Shown piece by piece: positions 1 to 8,516 of a stretch of 64,000 nucleotides of DNA; the stretch's first letter is position 1, and each line of letters begins with the position of its first letter. The notes below the pieces were generated by a model that saw nothing but the letters and a program-made list of their open reading frames with translations, was not told where the DNA came from and ran no database searches. Position numbers and translations under genes: made by a program. The stretch is from Hyphomicrobiales bacterium (lineage in GTDB: Bacteria > Pseudomonadota > Alphaproteobacteria > Rhizobiales > Rhizobiaceae): NCBI GenBank assembly GCA_900473685.1, contig UCNE01000009.1, positions 1 to 64,000 of the forward strand, read 5' to 3'.

Positions 1-93
1 GCCCATATCCACCACCGCACCTTCATCAACGGCAACCGCACCGTGGTGTTTCCGGCAAGCCCGGGATCCTATGCCTCCGAGCGCATGGGCTGA
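1..93 (+). CDS. C-terminal end of an unidentified protein (5' part outside window)
   Basis: The first frame is open from base 1 to a TGA at 91-93 and encodes about 30 residues rich in His, Arg and Ser, ending SYASERMG. It is followed 38 bases later by a strong rho-independent terminator, as expected for the end of a transcription unit. The fragment is too short for me to assign a family. The next gene starts more than 400 bases on and has its own upstream region, so this is probably a separate unit from the importer operon. Confidence 0.6.
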   Translation, partial: AHIHHRTFINGNRTVVFPASPGSYASERMG

Positions 94-130
94 TTTCAGA
101 GGGTTTGAGGAATTTTTCATCACCTGTTCA

Positions 131-167
131 AAACACCGCCGAAAGCTCCGCGCTTTCGGCGGTGTTT
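131..167 (+). terminator. rho-independent terminator, probably bidirectional
   Basis: A perfect 16-bp stem (131-146 with 152-167) closes on a 5-base loop. The stem begins with AAAC and ends with GTTT followed by T-rich sequence, so it can end transcription from either side. It sits just after the stop codon at 93. Confidence 0.9.
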
Positions 168-300
168 TATTTTCAGCGATTGCTCGGGGATCGCCGTAGC
201 GAACACTTTGTTTAGTCGATCATAATTCCATTTCATGCAGATTCTGCCCGTTTGTGGTGCATCGCAATGGTTGCGGTGCAGCAACGATTGTCTCTTGTCA

Positions 301-328
301 TGTTTAGTAAAATGGATATCACTAAACA
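301..328. promoter_or_regulatory. candidate operator: 8-bp inverted repeat TGTTTAGT / ACTAAACA
   Basis: TGTTTAGT at 301-308 is matched by its exact complement ACTAAACA at 321-328 with a 12-base spacer. The same octamer occurs a third time, in direct orientation, at 209-216. TTGTCA at 295-300 lies where a -35 box could be, so a bound protein would block RNA polymerase. This is a site inferred from symmetry and position. The regulator is unknown; candidates in the window are the LacI protein (13760-14794), whose own palindrome is different, or the helix-turn-helix-like protein at 10836-11246. Confidence 0.5.
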
Positions 329-516
329 TATTGCTCAACATGGCGGAGGTTAGGCCGATGGGCGAAGGGCGAGGAGCTCAGTGGAATTTTTGAGTTTGAT
401 GCCGCTCCGGCTGGGGCGCCGGTGATATTTTCCCTTGAGGGGGGTACGCCGCCGGGCCGGGCAGTCGGAATTCGCGAGGACGGCGTGGTGCCGGCTTCTG
501 TATCTGGGAGGAATAC

Positions 517-1842
517 ATGCGGAGATTCACCAAGGCCCTTTTGGGCGCGACAACGGTTCTGACGATCTCGACGGCGCTGCCGTCGGTCTCGCAGGCCGAA
601 CAATTGACCCTATGCTGGGCAGCCTGGGATCCGGCCAACGCGCTGGTCGAATTGTCCAAGGATTTTACGGCCAAGACCAAGATCGACATGAAATTCGAAT
701 TCGTGCCGTGGACGAGTTATGCGGACCGGTTCCTTAACGAGCTCAATTCGCACGGCAAGCTCTGCGACCTGATTATCGGCGACAGCCAGTGGATTGGCGG
801 TTCGGCCGAAAACGGCCATTACGTCAAGCTCAACGAGTTCTTCGACAAGGAAGGCATCAAGATGGATGACTTCGTGCCGGCGACCGTCGTGGGTTATTCC
901 GAATGGCCGAAGAATACCCCGAATTATTGGGCACTGCCTGCGATGGGCGACGTGGTCGGCTGGACCTATCGCAAGGACTGGTTCGAAAAGCCGGAGTTGC
1001 AGAAGGAATTCCAGGAGAAATACGGCTGGAAACTGGATGCTCCGAAGACTTACGACCAGCTGAAGCAGATCGGCGAGTTCTTCCAGAACCGCAAGATCGA
1101 CGGGCAGACGGTCTATGGTGCCTCGATCTATACCGAGCGTGGCTCGGAAGGCATTACCATGGGCGTTACCAACGTTCTTTATGACTGGGGCTTCCAATAC
1201 GACAATCCGAAAAAGCCGTACGAGATGGAAGGTTTCGTCAACTCCGAGGACGCCGTCAAGGGGCTCGAGTTCTACAAGTCGCTCTACGATTGCTGCACGC
1301 CGCCCGGCAGTTCCAATGTCTACATGACGGAATCGGCCGACGCCTTCAAATCCGGCCAGGTGGCAATGCAGATGAACTTCGCCTTCACCTGGCCTGGTCT
1401 CTACAAGGATGAAAAGGTCGGCGGCGACCGGATCGGCTTCTTCCCTAATCCGGCCGAGAAGGCGCACTTCGCTCAGCTTGGCGGCCAGGGTATCTCGGTG
1501 GTTGCCTATTCTGACAAGCAGGAACAGGCGCTGCAATATATCAAATGGTTCGCGCAGCCTGACGTTCAGGCGAAATGGTGGGAGCTCGGCGGTTATTCAT
1601 GCCTCAAGGCCGTCGTTAACGCACCAGGTTTTGCGGCCAGCCAGCCCTATGCCCAGGCATTCCTGGACTCCATGGCTATCGTCAAGGATTTCTGGGCCGA
1701 GCCGAGTTACGCGCCGCTGCTGCAGGCCATGCAGAAGCGGGTCCACAATTACGTGATTGCCGGTAACGGAACAGCCAAGGAGGCCCTCGACGGCCTCGTC
1801 AAAGACTGGACTGAAACCTTCCAGGACGACGGCAAGATCTGA
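517..1842 (+). CDS. ABC transporter extracellular solute-binding protein (CUT1 type)
   Basis: A 441-residue periplasmic binding protein of the family-1 sugar-binding class, the ligand receptor of the importer encoded by the next five genes. Residues 1-27 form a Sec signal peptide (basic MRRFTK, hydrophobic core, VSQA cleavage site). The mature protein has the usual two-lobed pattern with many aromatic residues, and lengths fit the family. The start is set by GGGAGGA 5 bases upstream. A stable stem-loop follows the stop codon, often seen after the highly expressed binding-protein gene. The ligand is not readable; the downstream dihydroxyacetone-kinase-family genes suggest a small ketose or polyol (inference). 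Confidence 0.9.
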   Translation: MRRFTKALLGATTVLTISTALPSVSQAEQLTLCWAAWDPANALVELSKDFTAKTKIDMKFEFVPWTSYADRFLNELNSHGKLCDLIIGDSQWIGGSAENGHYVKLNEFFDKEGIKMDDFVPATVVGYSEWPKNTPNYWALPAMGDVVGWTYRKDWFEKPELQKEFQEKYGWKLDAPKTYDQLKQIGEFFQNRKIDGQTVYGASIYTERGSEGITMGVTNVLYDWGFQYDNPKKPYEMEGFVNSEDAVKGLEFYKSLYDCCTPPGSSNVYMTESADAFKSGQVAMQMNFAFTWPGLYKDEKVGGDRIGFFPNPAEKAHFAQLGGQGISVVAYSDKQEQALQYIKWFAQPDVQAKWWELGGYSCLKAVVNAPGFAASQPYAQAFLDSMAIVKDFWAEPSYAPLLQAMQKRVHNYVIAGNGTAKEALDGLVKDWTETFQDDGKI

Positions 1843-1876
1843 AAATGACCTTGCCACAGGGGACACCTCCCCGGAT

Positions 1877-1907
1877 GGCGGCCCGGACCGGAAATGGCCG
1901 GGCCGCC
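1877..1907 (+). promoter_or_regulatory. intercistronic stem-loop after the binding-protein gene
   Basis: A perfect 10-bp GC-only stem (GGCGGCCCGG at 1877-1886 with CCGGGCCGCC at 1898-1907) and an 11-base loop. There is no T tract, so a simple terminator is unlikely. mRNA stabilisation of the upstream binding-protein message, or partial attenuation, fits better and would give more binding protein than permease. Confidence 0.65.
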
Positions 1908-1941
1908 AGCTTGATCATGTCCATGAAGACCAGGTGACGCT

Positions 1942-2910
1942 TTGACACTTTCTCATTCTTCCATTGTCGACAAGGCAGCCGAGACGGCGGCAAAGGCCAC
2001 GCCCGCGCCGATCGCGGTCCGTGTCCGGGGACTATCGGACCGGGCAATCGCCTGGCTGTTCATTGCTCCCGCCATCAGCCTGCTGCTTGCGATCAATATT
2101 TTTCCGCTGCTTTGGGCGGTCTATCTCTCTTTCACAAACTATCGTGCCAACCGGCCGAATGCGGTGGTGGAAGGGGTGGGCTTTCGCAACTACCAGCGTG
2201 TGCTGACCGACCCGGATATCTGGCAGGCAATGCAGACGACAGCGCATTTCGTCTTCTGGACGATCCTGCTGCAGATGCTGATCGGCTTTGCGCTCGCCTA
2301 TCTGATCGACCGGAAATTCCGTGGCCATGCCTTCTGGACGACCATCGTGTTGATCCCGATGATGCTGTCGCCCGCCGTGGTGGGCAATTTCTGGCGCTTT
2401 CTCTATGAGCCGCAGATCGGTTTGTTTGCCTATGCGGTGTCTTTCCTCAGTGGCATTCCCACATCGCAGATCCAGATGCTCGGCAACGTATCTTTGGCGC
2501 CCTGGGCCATCATCATCGTCGATACGTGGATGTGGACTCCCTATGTCATGCTGATCTGCCTTGCCGGCCTGCGTTCGATCCCGGATTATATCTATGAAGC
2601 CGCGGAGGTGGACCGCGCCTCGGCGTGGCGGCAGTTCTGGTCGATCACCGTGCCGATGGCATTGCCCTTCATCATGCTGGCCGTGCTCTTCCGCGGCATC
2701 GAAAACTTCAAGATGTTCGACATGGTCACGCTTCTCACCGGCGGCGGGCCGGGCTCGGTGACCGAGGTCGCATCCATCACGCTGAAGCGTGAAGCCTTCG
2801 AGACATGGGCGACCGGACGTTCTTCGGCATTCGCCATCGTCCTCTTCGTCGCGGTGTTCGGCCTCGCCAATATCTATGTCAAAGCACTCAATAAGGTGAA
2901 GCAACGATGA
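1942..2910 (+). CDS. sugar ABC transporter permease (CUT1, first subunit)
   Basis: A 322-residue inner-membrane protein with about six membrane segments and the conserved EAA cytoplasmic loop (YEAAEVDRASAWRQFW) that docks on the ATPase. The long N-terminal tail before the first membrane span (about residues 1-35) is Ala/Pro rich. The start is a TTG at 1942 behind an AGGTGA-like site; no better ATG is present upstream. It overlaps the next gene by 4 bases (ATGA), so the two permeases are translationally coupled and probably form a heterodimer. Confidence 0.9.
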   Translation: MTLSHSSIVDKAAETAAKATPAPIAVRVRGLSDRAIAWLFIAPAISLLLAINIFPLLWAVYLSFTNYRANRPNAVVEGVGFRNYQRVLTDPDIWQAMQTTAHFVFWTILLQMLIGFALAYLIDRKFRGHAFWTTIVLIPMMLSPAVVGNFWRFLYEPQIGLFAYAVSFLSGIPTSQIQMLGNVSLAPWAIIIVDTWMWTPYVMLICLAGLRSIPDYIYEAAEVDRASAWRQFWSITVPMALPFIMLAVLFRGIENFKMFDMVTLLTGGGPGSVTEVASITLKREAFETWATGRSSAFAIVLFVAVFGLANIYVKALNKVKQR

Positions 2911-3860
2911 GCGCGATCAATTCAGCCCATTCGGTTGTCGAACCGAGCCCCACCGCCAAGCGTATCGCCGGTGCGATCGTCATCCTGTATGCGCTGATCA
3001 CCATGGTGCCGCTTGCCTGGATCTTTCTCACCAGCATCAAGTCACCGCCGGATTCGATCAGCTATCCGCCCAAGGTGCTTTTCTCGCCGACGGTTGAAGG
3101 CTATTGCAACCTCTTTACCACCCGGACCCGGCAGACACCTGATTATATCGCGGCATTGCCGGCGCCAACGAGCACCTGCGACGAGGTGACCCGCAAACGC
3201 AACATGGTGATTGCCGGTCCGTCGAACTTCCTGCCGCGCTTCGTCAATTCGCTGGTGATCGCTTTCGGTTCGACCTTTCTTGCCGTCTTTCTCGGCACAT
3301 TGGCGGCTTACGGGTTCTCGCGCTTCAAGGTGCCGCTTGCCGATGACCTGCTGTTTTTCATCCTGTCGACCCGGATGATGCCGCCCATCGCCGTCGCAAT
3401 ACCGATCTTCCTGATGTACCGCGAGCTCGGTCTGTCCGACACGGCGCTGGGAATGATCCTGCTCTATACCGCCGTCAACGTCTCGCTCGCCGTCTGGCTC
3501 CTCAAGGGCTTCATCGACGAGATTCCCCGGGAATATGAAGAGGCAGCGATGATCGACGGTTATACGCGGCTGCAAGCGTTCTGGAAGGTCGTGCTGCCGC
3601 AGGCGACAACCGGCATCGCAGCGACAGCCATCTTCTGTCTGATCTTCGCCTGGAACGAATATGCGTTCGCCGCCCTGCTGACCTCCGGCTCGGCTCAGAC
3701 CGCTCCACCCTTCATCCCGACGATCATCGGTGAAGGCGGGCAGGACTGGCCGGCGGTTGCCGCCGGGACGACGATCTTCCTGGTGCCGATCCTTGTCTTC
3801 ACCATTCTTCTGCGCAAGCAGCTGCTGCGCGGCATCACATTCGGAGCGGTGCGCAAATGA
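2907..3860 (+). CDS. sugar ABC transporter permease (CUT1, second subunit)
   Basis: A 317-residue permease with six predicted membrane segments and the EAA loop (EYEEAAMIDGYTRLQAFW). Between the first and second spans it has an extended periplasmic stretch of roughly 70 residues containing two Cys-flanked or charged patches, longer than in a typical CUT1 permease. It starts inside the stop of the previous gene and overlaps the following small gene by 4 bases, so the whole set is one tightly packed operon. Confidence 0.9.
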   Translation: MSAINSAHSVVEPSPTAKRIAGAIVILYALITMVPLAWIFLTSIKSPPDSISYPPKVLFSPTVEGYCNLFTTRTRQTPDYIAALPAPTSTCDEVTRKRNMVIAGPSNFLPRFVNSLVIAFGSTFLAVFLGTLAAYGFSRFKVPLADDLLFFILSTRMMPPIAVAIPIFLMYRELGLSDTALGMILLYTAVNVSLAVWLLKGFIDEIPREYEEAAMIDGYTRLQAFWKVVLPQATTGIAATAIFCLIFAWNEYAFAALLTSGSAQTAPPFIPTIIGEGGQDWPAVAAGTTIFLVPILVFTILLRKQLLRGITFGAVRK

Positions 3861-4060
3861 CCACGGACACGACGAAAACCACCAGGAAACGCTCCTTCTT
3901 TTTCCGCCGGGGGCCGATGGAAAATATCGCGACGGCATTGATAGCAATCGGTTTCCTGATGCTGTTCCAGCCGTTTGCGCTGGTCCTCTACACCTATTCG
4001 CTGGTGACGCTTCTGGCAGGCACCATGATGTTCATCATCGTTTCGAAATTTCCGGAGTGA
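3857..4060 (+). CDS. small integral membrane protein of the importer operon
   Basis: A 67-residue protein with a basic N-terminus (TRKRSFFFRRG) and two closely spaced hydrophobic stretches (about 23-41 and 44-62). Its ATG overlaps the preceding permease stop by 4 bases and it ends 3 bases before the ATPase gene, so it is co-translated with the importer. Small membrane proteins at the same place are known in rhizobial glycerol importers that also have two ATPases (Glp type). A role in assembly or as an accessory permease subunit is inference; I cannot name the family with certainty. Confidence 0.75.
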   Translation: MTTDTTKTTRKRSFFFRRGPMENIATALIAIGFLMLFQPFALVLYTYSLVTLLAGTMMFIIVSKFPE

Positions 4061-4063
4061 CCC

Positions 4064-5161
4064 ATGGCTGAAATCCGGATTGAAAACCTGCGCAAGCAAT
4101 TCGCCGATTTTACTGCAGTGCAGGATTCGAGCTTTACGGTCGGTGACGGCGAGTTTCTGGCATTGCTGGGCCCGTCGGGTTGCGGCAAGACCACGACGCT
4201 GAGGATGATCGCGGGCCTGGAGTTGCCAACCAGTGGCAAGATCTATCTCGACGGCGAGGACGTGACCTTCAATCGGGCCAGCGCCCGGGATATCGCCTTC
4301 GTCTTTCAGCTCTTTGCGCTTTACCCGCATATGAACGTCCGAAAGAACATCGGCTTTCCGCTTTTATCTCAGGGGTTACCGAAGGCGGAGATCAAGGCGC
4401 GGGTCGAAGAGACGGCAAAGCTTCTGCAGATCAGCCATATCCTTGAAAAGTCCGTCTCCGGCCTTGCCGGCGGTGACCGGCAGCGGGTTGCGCTCGGCCG
4501 CGCGATCGTGCGCCGGCCGAAATGCTTCCTGATGGACGAGCCGCTCGGAACGCTCGATGCTGAATTCCGCGAGGTCATGGTTCATGAGCTGAGGGAGCTG
4601 CACAATCGTATCCATGCGACGACCGTCTACGTTACCCATGATCAACATGAGGCAATGGCGATGGCCGATAAGATCGCCGTGATGAATCATGGCATCATCG
4701 AACAGTTCGGAACGCCGCAGGAAATCTACAATCTGCCAGCCTCTATGTATGTCGCCGATTTCATCGGTTCGCCACCGATGAATTTCCTGAAGTTCACGGC
4801 CGGTGTGCAGAAAGGCTCCCGTTCCGTTTCCGTCGAGGGTATCGATATCGCCCTTCCGGAAGTGCATCAGGATCTCGCTGTTGGCGAACTGGCGCTGGGC
4901 GTACGGCCGGAGCATATCCGCTTCAACGACAGTTCCGCCCTGCGCGGGTCGGTCTACGGTGCGGAATATCTCGGGACCAACCAGATCGTCGCGGTCGAGA
5001 CCGGCAAGGGGCTACTCAAGGCGCGGGTACCGGCCGATCATACATTCCGAATCGGCGAGACCGTCGGGCTCGAACTCGATAGCGCAAAACTGTCCCTGTT
5101 CGACTGCGCCTCCGGCCGGGCGGTAAAATCATCCCTCTATACGGAGGCCCGTCATGGCTGA
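4064..5161 (+). CDS. ABC transporter ATP-binding protein with degenerate signature motif
   Basis: A 365-residue MalK-like ATPase: Walker A GPSGCGKTT (about 39-47), Q loop in FVFQLFALYPHM, Walker B FLMDEPLGTLD, H loop YVTHDQHEAM, then a C-terminal TOBE-like regulatory domain (about 240-365). The signature loop reads LAGGDRQR rather than LSGGQ, with Ser to Ala and Gln to Asp changes at positions that contact nucleotide in the partner. It is followed by a second ATPase gene overlapping by 8 bases. The pair probably forms an asymmetric heterodimer with one weak ATP site, as in Glp-type glycerol importers of rhizobia (inference). Confidence 0.9.
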   Translation: MAEIRIENLRKQFADFTAVQDSSFTVGDGEFLALLGPSGCGKTTTLRMIAGLELPTSGKIYLDGEDVTFNRASARDIAFVFQLFALYPHMNVRKNIGFPLLSQGLPKAEIKARVEETAKLLQISHILEKSVSGLAGGDRQRVALGRAIVRRPKCFLMDEPLGTLDAEFREVMVHELRELHNRIHATTVYVTHDQHEAMAMADKIAVMNHGIIEQFGTPQEIYNLPASMYVADFIGSPPMNFLKFTAGVQKGSRSVSVEGIDIALPEVHQDLAVGELALGVRPEHIRFNDSSALRGSVYGAEYLGTNQIVAVETGKGLLKARVPADHTFRIGETVGLELDSAKLSLFDCASGRAVKSSLYTEARHG

Positions 5162-6164
5162 GGTATCGCTGCAAAACATCAGCAAGTCTTTCGGTGAATC
5201 GGAGGCCGTCCGTAACCTGACGCTGACTATTCGCGACGGCGAGTTTGTCGTGTTGCTCGGCCCGACCGGTGCTGGCAAGACGACAACATTGAGGCTGATT
5301 GCCGGACTGGAAAAACCGGACACGGGGCGGGTGACGATCGGTGGGCAGGACATGGCGGGTGCCGCACCTGCCAGCCGCGACGTCGCCTTCGTCTTCCAGC
5401 AATATTCGCTCTATCCGCATCTGACGGTGTATGAAAATCTTGCATTTCCGCTGCGATCACCAGCGCGCCGTTTGGCCACCGAGGAGATCGATCGCCGCGT
5501 TCGCGACGTCGCCAGGATGGTTCGGATTGATCACAAGCTGGAAAACCGTTCAACCCGTCTGTCGGGTGGTGAGATGCAGCGTGTCGCCATCGGCAGGGCA
5601 TTGGTGCGTAAACCGGCGATCTACCTGATGGACGAGCCGCTGTCCTCCCTTGATGCAAAGCTGCGTGGCGAACTGCGGTTGGAGCTGAAGCGCATCCAGC
5701 GCGAACTCGGCTCGACCTTGCTCTATGTTACCCATGACCAGATCGAGGCGATGACGATGGCCGACCGGATCGGCATTCTCAACGACGGGGAGCTGGTGCA
5801 GCTTGGAACGCCACGGGAAATTTACAGCAATCCCGTCAATCTGCATGTGGCAGCACGTCTCGGCCAACCGCATATCAACCTCATTCCGATGGGCCTTGTG
5901 CCTGGCGGACGCGCGCCCCACGGCACGAGGACCGTCGGTGCCCGGACTGAGCATCTGGAAATACATACGGGCAATGGCTCCGCCAATGCGGAGATCGACT
6001 GGATTGAGCATCTTGGCGACCAAAGCCATCTGCATTTGCGTATCGCCGGTCATAAGCTGGTTACGCTTGCCAATCCGTATGTGCCGGTACGGCCGGGAGA
6101 CAAGATTACCTTGACGTTGAAGGACCCGCTCTATTTTGGATCGGACGGACAACGGCTTGTATAA
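5154..6164 (+). CDS. ABC transporter ATP-binding protein (second, canonical)
   Basis: A 336-residue MalK-like ATPase with canonical motifs: Walker A GPTGAGKTT, signature LSGGEMQR, Walker B YLMDEPLSSLD and H loop YVTHDQIEAM, followed by a shorter TOBE-type C-terminal domain. It starts within the last codons of the preceding ATPase gene. Two different ATPases in one sugar importer is the less common CUT1 arrangement; most use a homodimer, as in the second importer of this window. Confidence 0.92.
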   Translation: MAEVSLQNISKSFGESEAVRNLTLTIRDGEFVVLLGPTGAGKTTTLRLIAGLEKPDTGRVTIGGQDMAGAAPASRDVAFVFQQYSLYPHLTVYENLAFPLRSPARRLATEEIDRRVRDVARMVRIDHKLENRSTRLSGGEMQRVAIGRALVRKPAIYLMDEPLSSLDAKLRGELRLELKRIQRELGSTLLYVTHDQIEAMTMADRIGILNDGELVQLGTPREIYSNPVNLHVAARLGQPHINLIPMGLVPGGRAPHGTRTVGARTEHLEIHTGNGSANAEIDWIEHLGDQSHLHLRIAGHKLVTLANPYVPVRPGDKITLTLKDPLYFGSDGQRLV

Positions 6165-6237
6165 ACGACATGGGAGGTTGCATCGCTTCCGCCATGGCGG
6201 AAGGATGCAGATCAGTAAGAACTGGATGAGTAAGGCC

Positions 6238-7884
6238 ATGAAACATTTCTTCAACCGCCGGGAAAATATCGTCACCGAAGCGCTGGATGGTCTGTTGCGA
6301 ACCGCGCAGCCAGGGACGCTTGCGCGCCTCGATAGCTATCCCGACATCAAGGTGATCGTGCGGGCCGATTGGGACAAGTCCAAGGTTGCCGTCATTTCCG
6401 GCGGCGGTGCGGGGCACGAGCCGTCACACGCCGGGTTCGTCGGCCGAGGCATGTTGACGGCGGCCGTCTCCGGCGAAATTTTTGCTTCTCCCAGCGTCGA
6501 TGCCGTGCTGACTGCGATCCGTGCCGTCACCGGCGCGCCAGGTTGCCTGCTGGTGGTCAAGAACTATACGGGTGACCGGCTGAATTTTGGCCTGGCGGCG
6601 GAAAAGGCGCGGGCCGAAGGCTTCGCCGTCGAGATGGTCATTGTTGCCGACGACATCGCGTTGCCGGAAATCAACCAGCCACGGGGCGTTGCCGGAACGT
6701 TGTTTGTCCACAAGATCGCCGGGTATCTGGCCGAAAGTGGCAAGAGCCTTGCAGTGGTGGCGGCAGCCGCGAAGGCGGTCGCAGCCGATATCGTTTCGCT
6801 CGGAGTTTCCTATTCGTCCTGCTCCATCCCCGGCCAGCCCTATGAAGAGCGTCTTGGAGAAAATCAGGGCGAACTCGGGCTCGGTATCCATGGTGAGCCT
6901 GGCGTCGAAAAGATAACCGTCCAGGTCGCTGATAGCATCGTTTCGCTCATGACCGAGCGATTGTCGGCCGCAATGCCACCGGAGGGGAAGTATGCGCTGC
7001 TGATCAATAATCTCGGTGCCGTTCCGCCGGTGGAGATGACCTTGATCGCCAATGCGGTCCTCTCGTCGTCCTTTGCCACGCGGGTGGCGCTGACGATTGG
7101 ACCGGGGCCGATGATGACCGCGCTGAACATGAACGGCTTTTCGCTGTCTCTGGTCCGGCTCGACACTGAGCGTGAGACGGCGCTGCGCTCTGTCGTCGCG
7201 CCGCATGCGTGGCTGCCGGCGGTGGTGCCGCATGCCGTCGATATTCTGCCTGCCCCAAAGGTAGCGGCGGCTGGAAAATCTGCCGCGGCTAGCCGTGATG
7301 CAGGAGCGGAGCGGGTGCTTGCCGCCATTTGCGAACGGCTGGTGGCGCTCGAGCCGGAATTGAACCGGCTGGATGCCAAGGCGGGAGATGGCGATACCGG
7401 ATCGACGGTGGCGACCGGCGCCCGCAGTATTCTTGCCCAATCGAAAAGCCTGCCCTTTGCCGACCGGGCAGCTCTTTTCGCCGTGATCGGCGATACGCTG
7501 GCGACGGCGATGGGTGGGTCCAGCGGTGTTCTCCTGTCGATCTTCTTCACAGCCGCGAGCAAGGCGAGTGGCGATGGCGCAAGCCTGGCTGCCTCTCTTC
7601 TGGCCGGCCTCGACCGCATGACCTTTTATGGTGGGGCCCATCCGGGCGACCGCACCATGGTCGATGCGCTTTCCCCGGCGCTGCATGCGCTGTCCGTCTC
7701 CGGTATTGGCGCAGCCGCCGATGAGGCGCGCAAGGGCGCTGATGCCACCAAGGCGATGCGAAAGGCCAAGGCCGGCCGGTCGGCCTATATTGGCGAAAGT
7801 GATCTTGATGGTGTCATGGATCCCGGCGCCCATGCCGTGGCCGAAGTATTCGCTGTGGCTGCCGGCGTTCTGGAGACCGCATGA
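6238..7884 (+). CDS. dihydroxyacetone kinase family protein, fused DhaK-DhaL (ATP type)
   Basis: A 548-residue fusion like the ATP-dependent dihydroxyacetone kinases. The DhaK (DAK1) half, about 1-330, has GHE at 59-61, the NYTGD catalytic Asp at 113 and GIHGEPG with the substrate-linking His at 218. The DhaL (DAK2) half, about 360-545, has the nucleotide/Mg motif AKAGDGDTGSTV and GGSSGVLLSIF. It would phosphorylate a short ketose in the cytoplasm. The start at 6238 (MKHFF) follows TAAGG and matches the start of the DAK1 fold; an upstream in-frame ATG at 6136 overlaps the ATPase gene and looks unused. Relatives act on dihydroxyacetone, erythruloses or apulose, so the true substrate is open. 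Confidence 0.92.
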   Translation: MKHFFNRRENIVTEALDGLLRTAQPGTLARLDSYPDIKVIVRADWDKSKVAVISGGGAGHEPSHAGFVGRGMLTAAVSGEIFASPSVDAVLTAIRAVTGAPGCLLVVKNYTGDRLNFGLAAEKARAEGFAVEMVIVADDIALPEINQPRGVAGTLFVHKIAGYLAESGKSLAVVAAAAKAVAADIVSLGVSYSSCSIPGQPYEERLGENQGELGLGIHGEPGVEKITVQVADSIVSLMTERLSAAMPPEGKYALLINNLGAVPPVEMTLIANAVLSSSFATRVALTIGPGPMMTALNMNGFSLSLVRLDTERETALRSVVAPHAWLPAVVPHAVDILPAPKVAAAGKSAAASRDAGAERVLAAICERLVALEPELNRLDAKAGDGDTGSTVATGARSILAQSKSLPFADRAALFAVIGDTLATAMGGSSGVLLSIFFTAASKASGDGASLAASLLAGLDRMTFYGGAHPGDRTMVDALSPALHALSVSGIGAAADEARKGADATKAMRKAKAGRSAYIGESDLDGVMDPGAHAVAEVFAVAAGVLETA

Positions 7885-8516
7885 ACCTTGTCCACGAACC
7901 GGGGCTTTCCTTCGATACCGTGGCATTGGTCTGCCGCGTGATCGAAGCGTGCCGGGATGCCGCCGTTTCCCAGGAGGCCTATCTGTGTGATCTCGACCGC
8001 GCCATTGGTGACGGTGATCACGGCACCAATATGCGCCGCGGACTGGAAGCTCTGGCCGCCGAACGCCAGCTGCTTTCGGCGATGCCACTTTCAGACGCGA
8101 TGATTGCCGCCGGTACGATCCTGGTGATGAACATTGGCGGCGCCGCCGGACCTCTCTACGGCACGCTGCTGCTGGAAACAGGCAAAGGGCTTTCTGCCGG
8201 GCAGATACCGTTTCCTCAGGCATTCTTGCAAGCCGTCGGGGCAGTCGCGCAACGGGGCAGATCATCTCCGGGGGACAAGACGTTGCTGGACGTGCTTGTT
8301 CCACTGAGCGAAGCGCTGGTAAAGCAGACGGACATGCGCTGTCTCGCTGAGGAAATTCAGGGTTTTGCCGACATGACAATTGATATGAAGGCCGTGCGTG
8401 GACGCGCCTCTTTCCTCGGAGAGCGTTCCATCGGGCATATGGATCCGGGGGCGGCCAGTTGCGCGCTGTTTGCAACGACGGTTTGCCACGAATTGATGGA
8501 GACAGCACGCTCATGA
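7881..8516 (+). CDS. dhaL: dihydroxyacetone kinase subunit DhaL (ADP-binding)
   Basis: A 211-residue single DAK2 domain. The DRAIGDGDHGTNMRRG motif (about 39-54) carries the Asp cluster that holds two Mg ions and the tightly bound nucleotide, followed by NIGGAAGPLYG (about 76-86). In PEP-dependent enzymes DhaL keeps ADP/ATP as a cofactor that is rephosphorylated by DhaM. The gene overlaps the fused kinase gene upstream and dhaM downstream by 4 bases each. A free DhaL beside a fused kinase that already has this domain shows that two distinct kinase systems are present. Confidence 0.93.
   Translation: MNLVHEPGLSFDTVALVCRVIEACRDAAVSQEAYLCDLDRAIGDGDHGTNMRRGLEALAAERQLLSAMPLSDAMIAAGTILVMNIGGAAGPLYGTLLLETGKGLSAGQIPFPQAFLQAVGAVAQRGRSSPGDKTLLDVLVPLSEALVKQTDMRCLAEEIQGFADMTIDMKAVRGRASFLGERSIGHMDPGAASCALFATTVCHELMETARS

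Larger units (their letters stand above)
94..516. other. 423-bp intergenic region: terminator, then promoter/operator region of the importer operon
   Basis: No convincing gene is present; the small open frames here have no Shine-Dalgarno and overlap the terminator or the operator. The region holds the terminator at 131-167, an isolated TGTTTAGT at 209-216, an inverted repeat of the same octamer at 301-328, and a good ribosome binding site (GGGAGGA, about 505-511) for the gene at 517. A TTGTCA at 295-300 could serve as a -35 element overlapping the inverted repeat. Confidence 0.7.

Noticed and set aside
120-341. 73-codon minus-strand frame upstream of the importer operon
   Set aside because: It crosses the terminator and the TGTTTAGT inverted repeat and lacks a ribosome site.
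610-1536. 308-codon minus-strand frame inside the binding-protein gene
   Set aside because: Antisense shadow of a clear periplasmic binding protein; no ribosome site and no domain.
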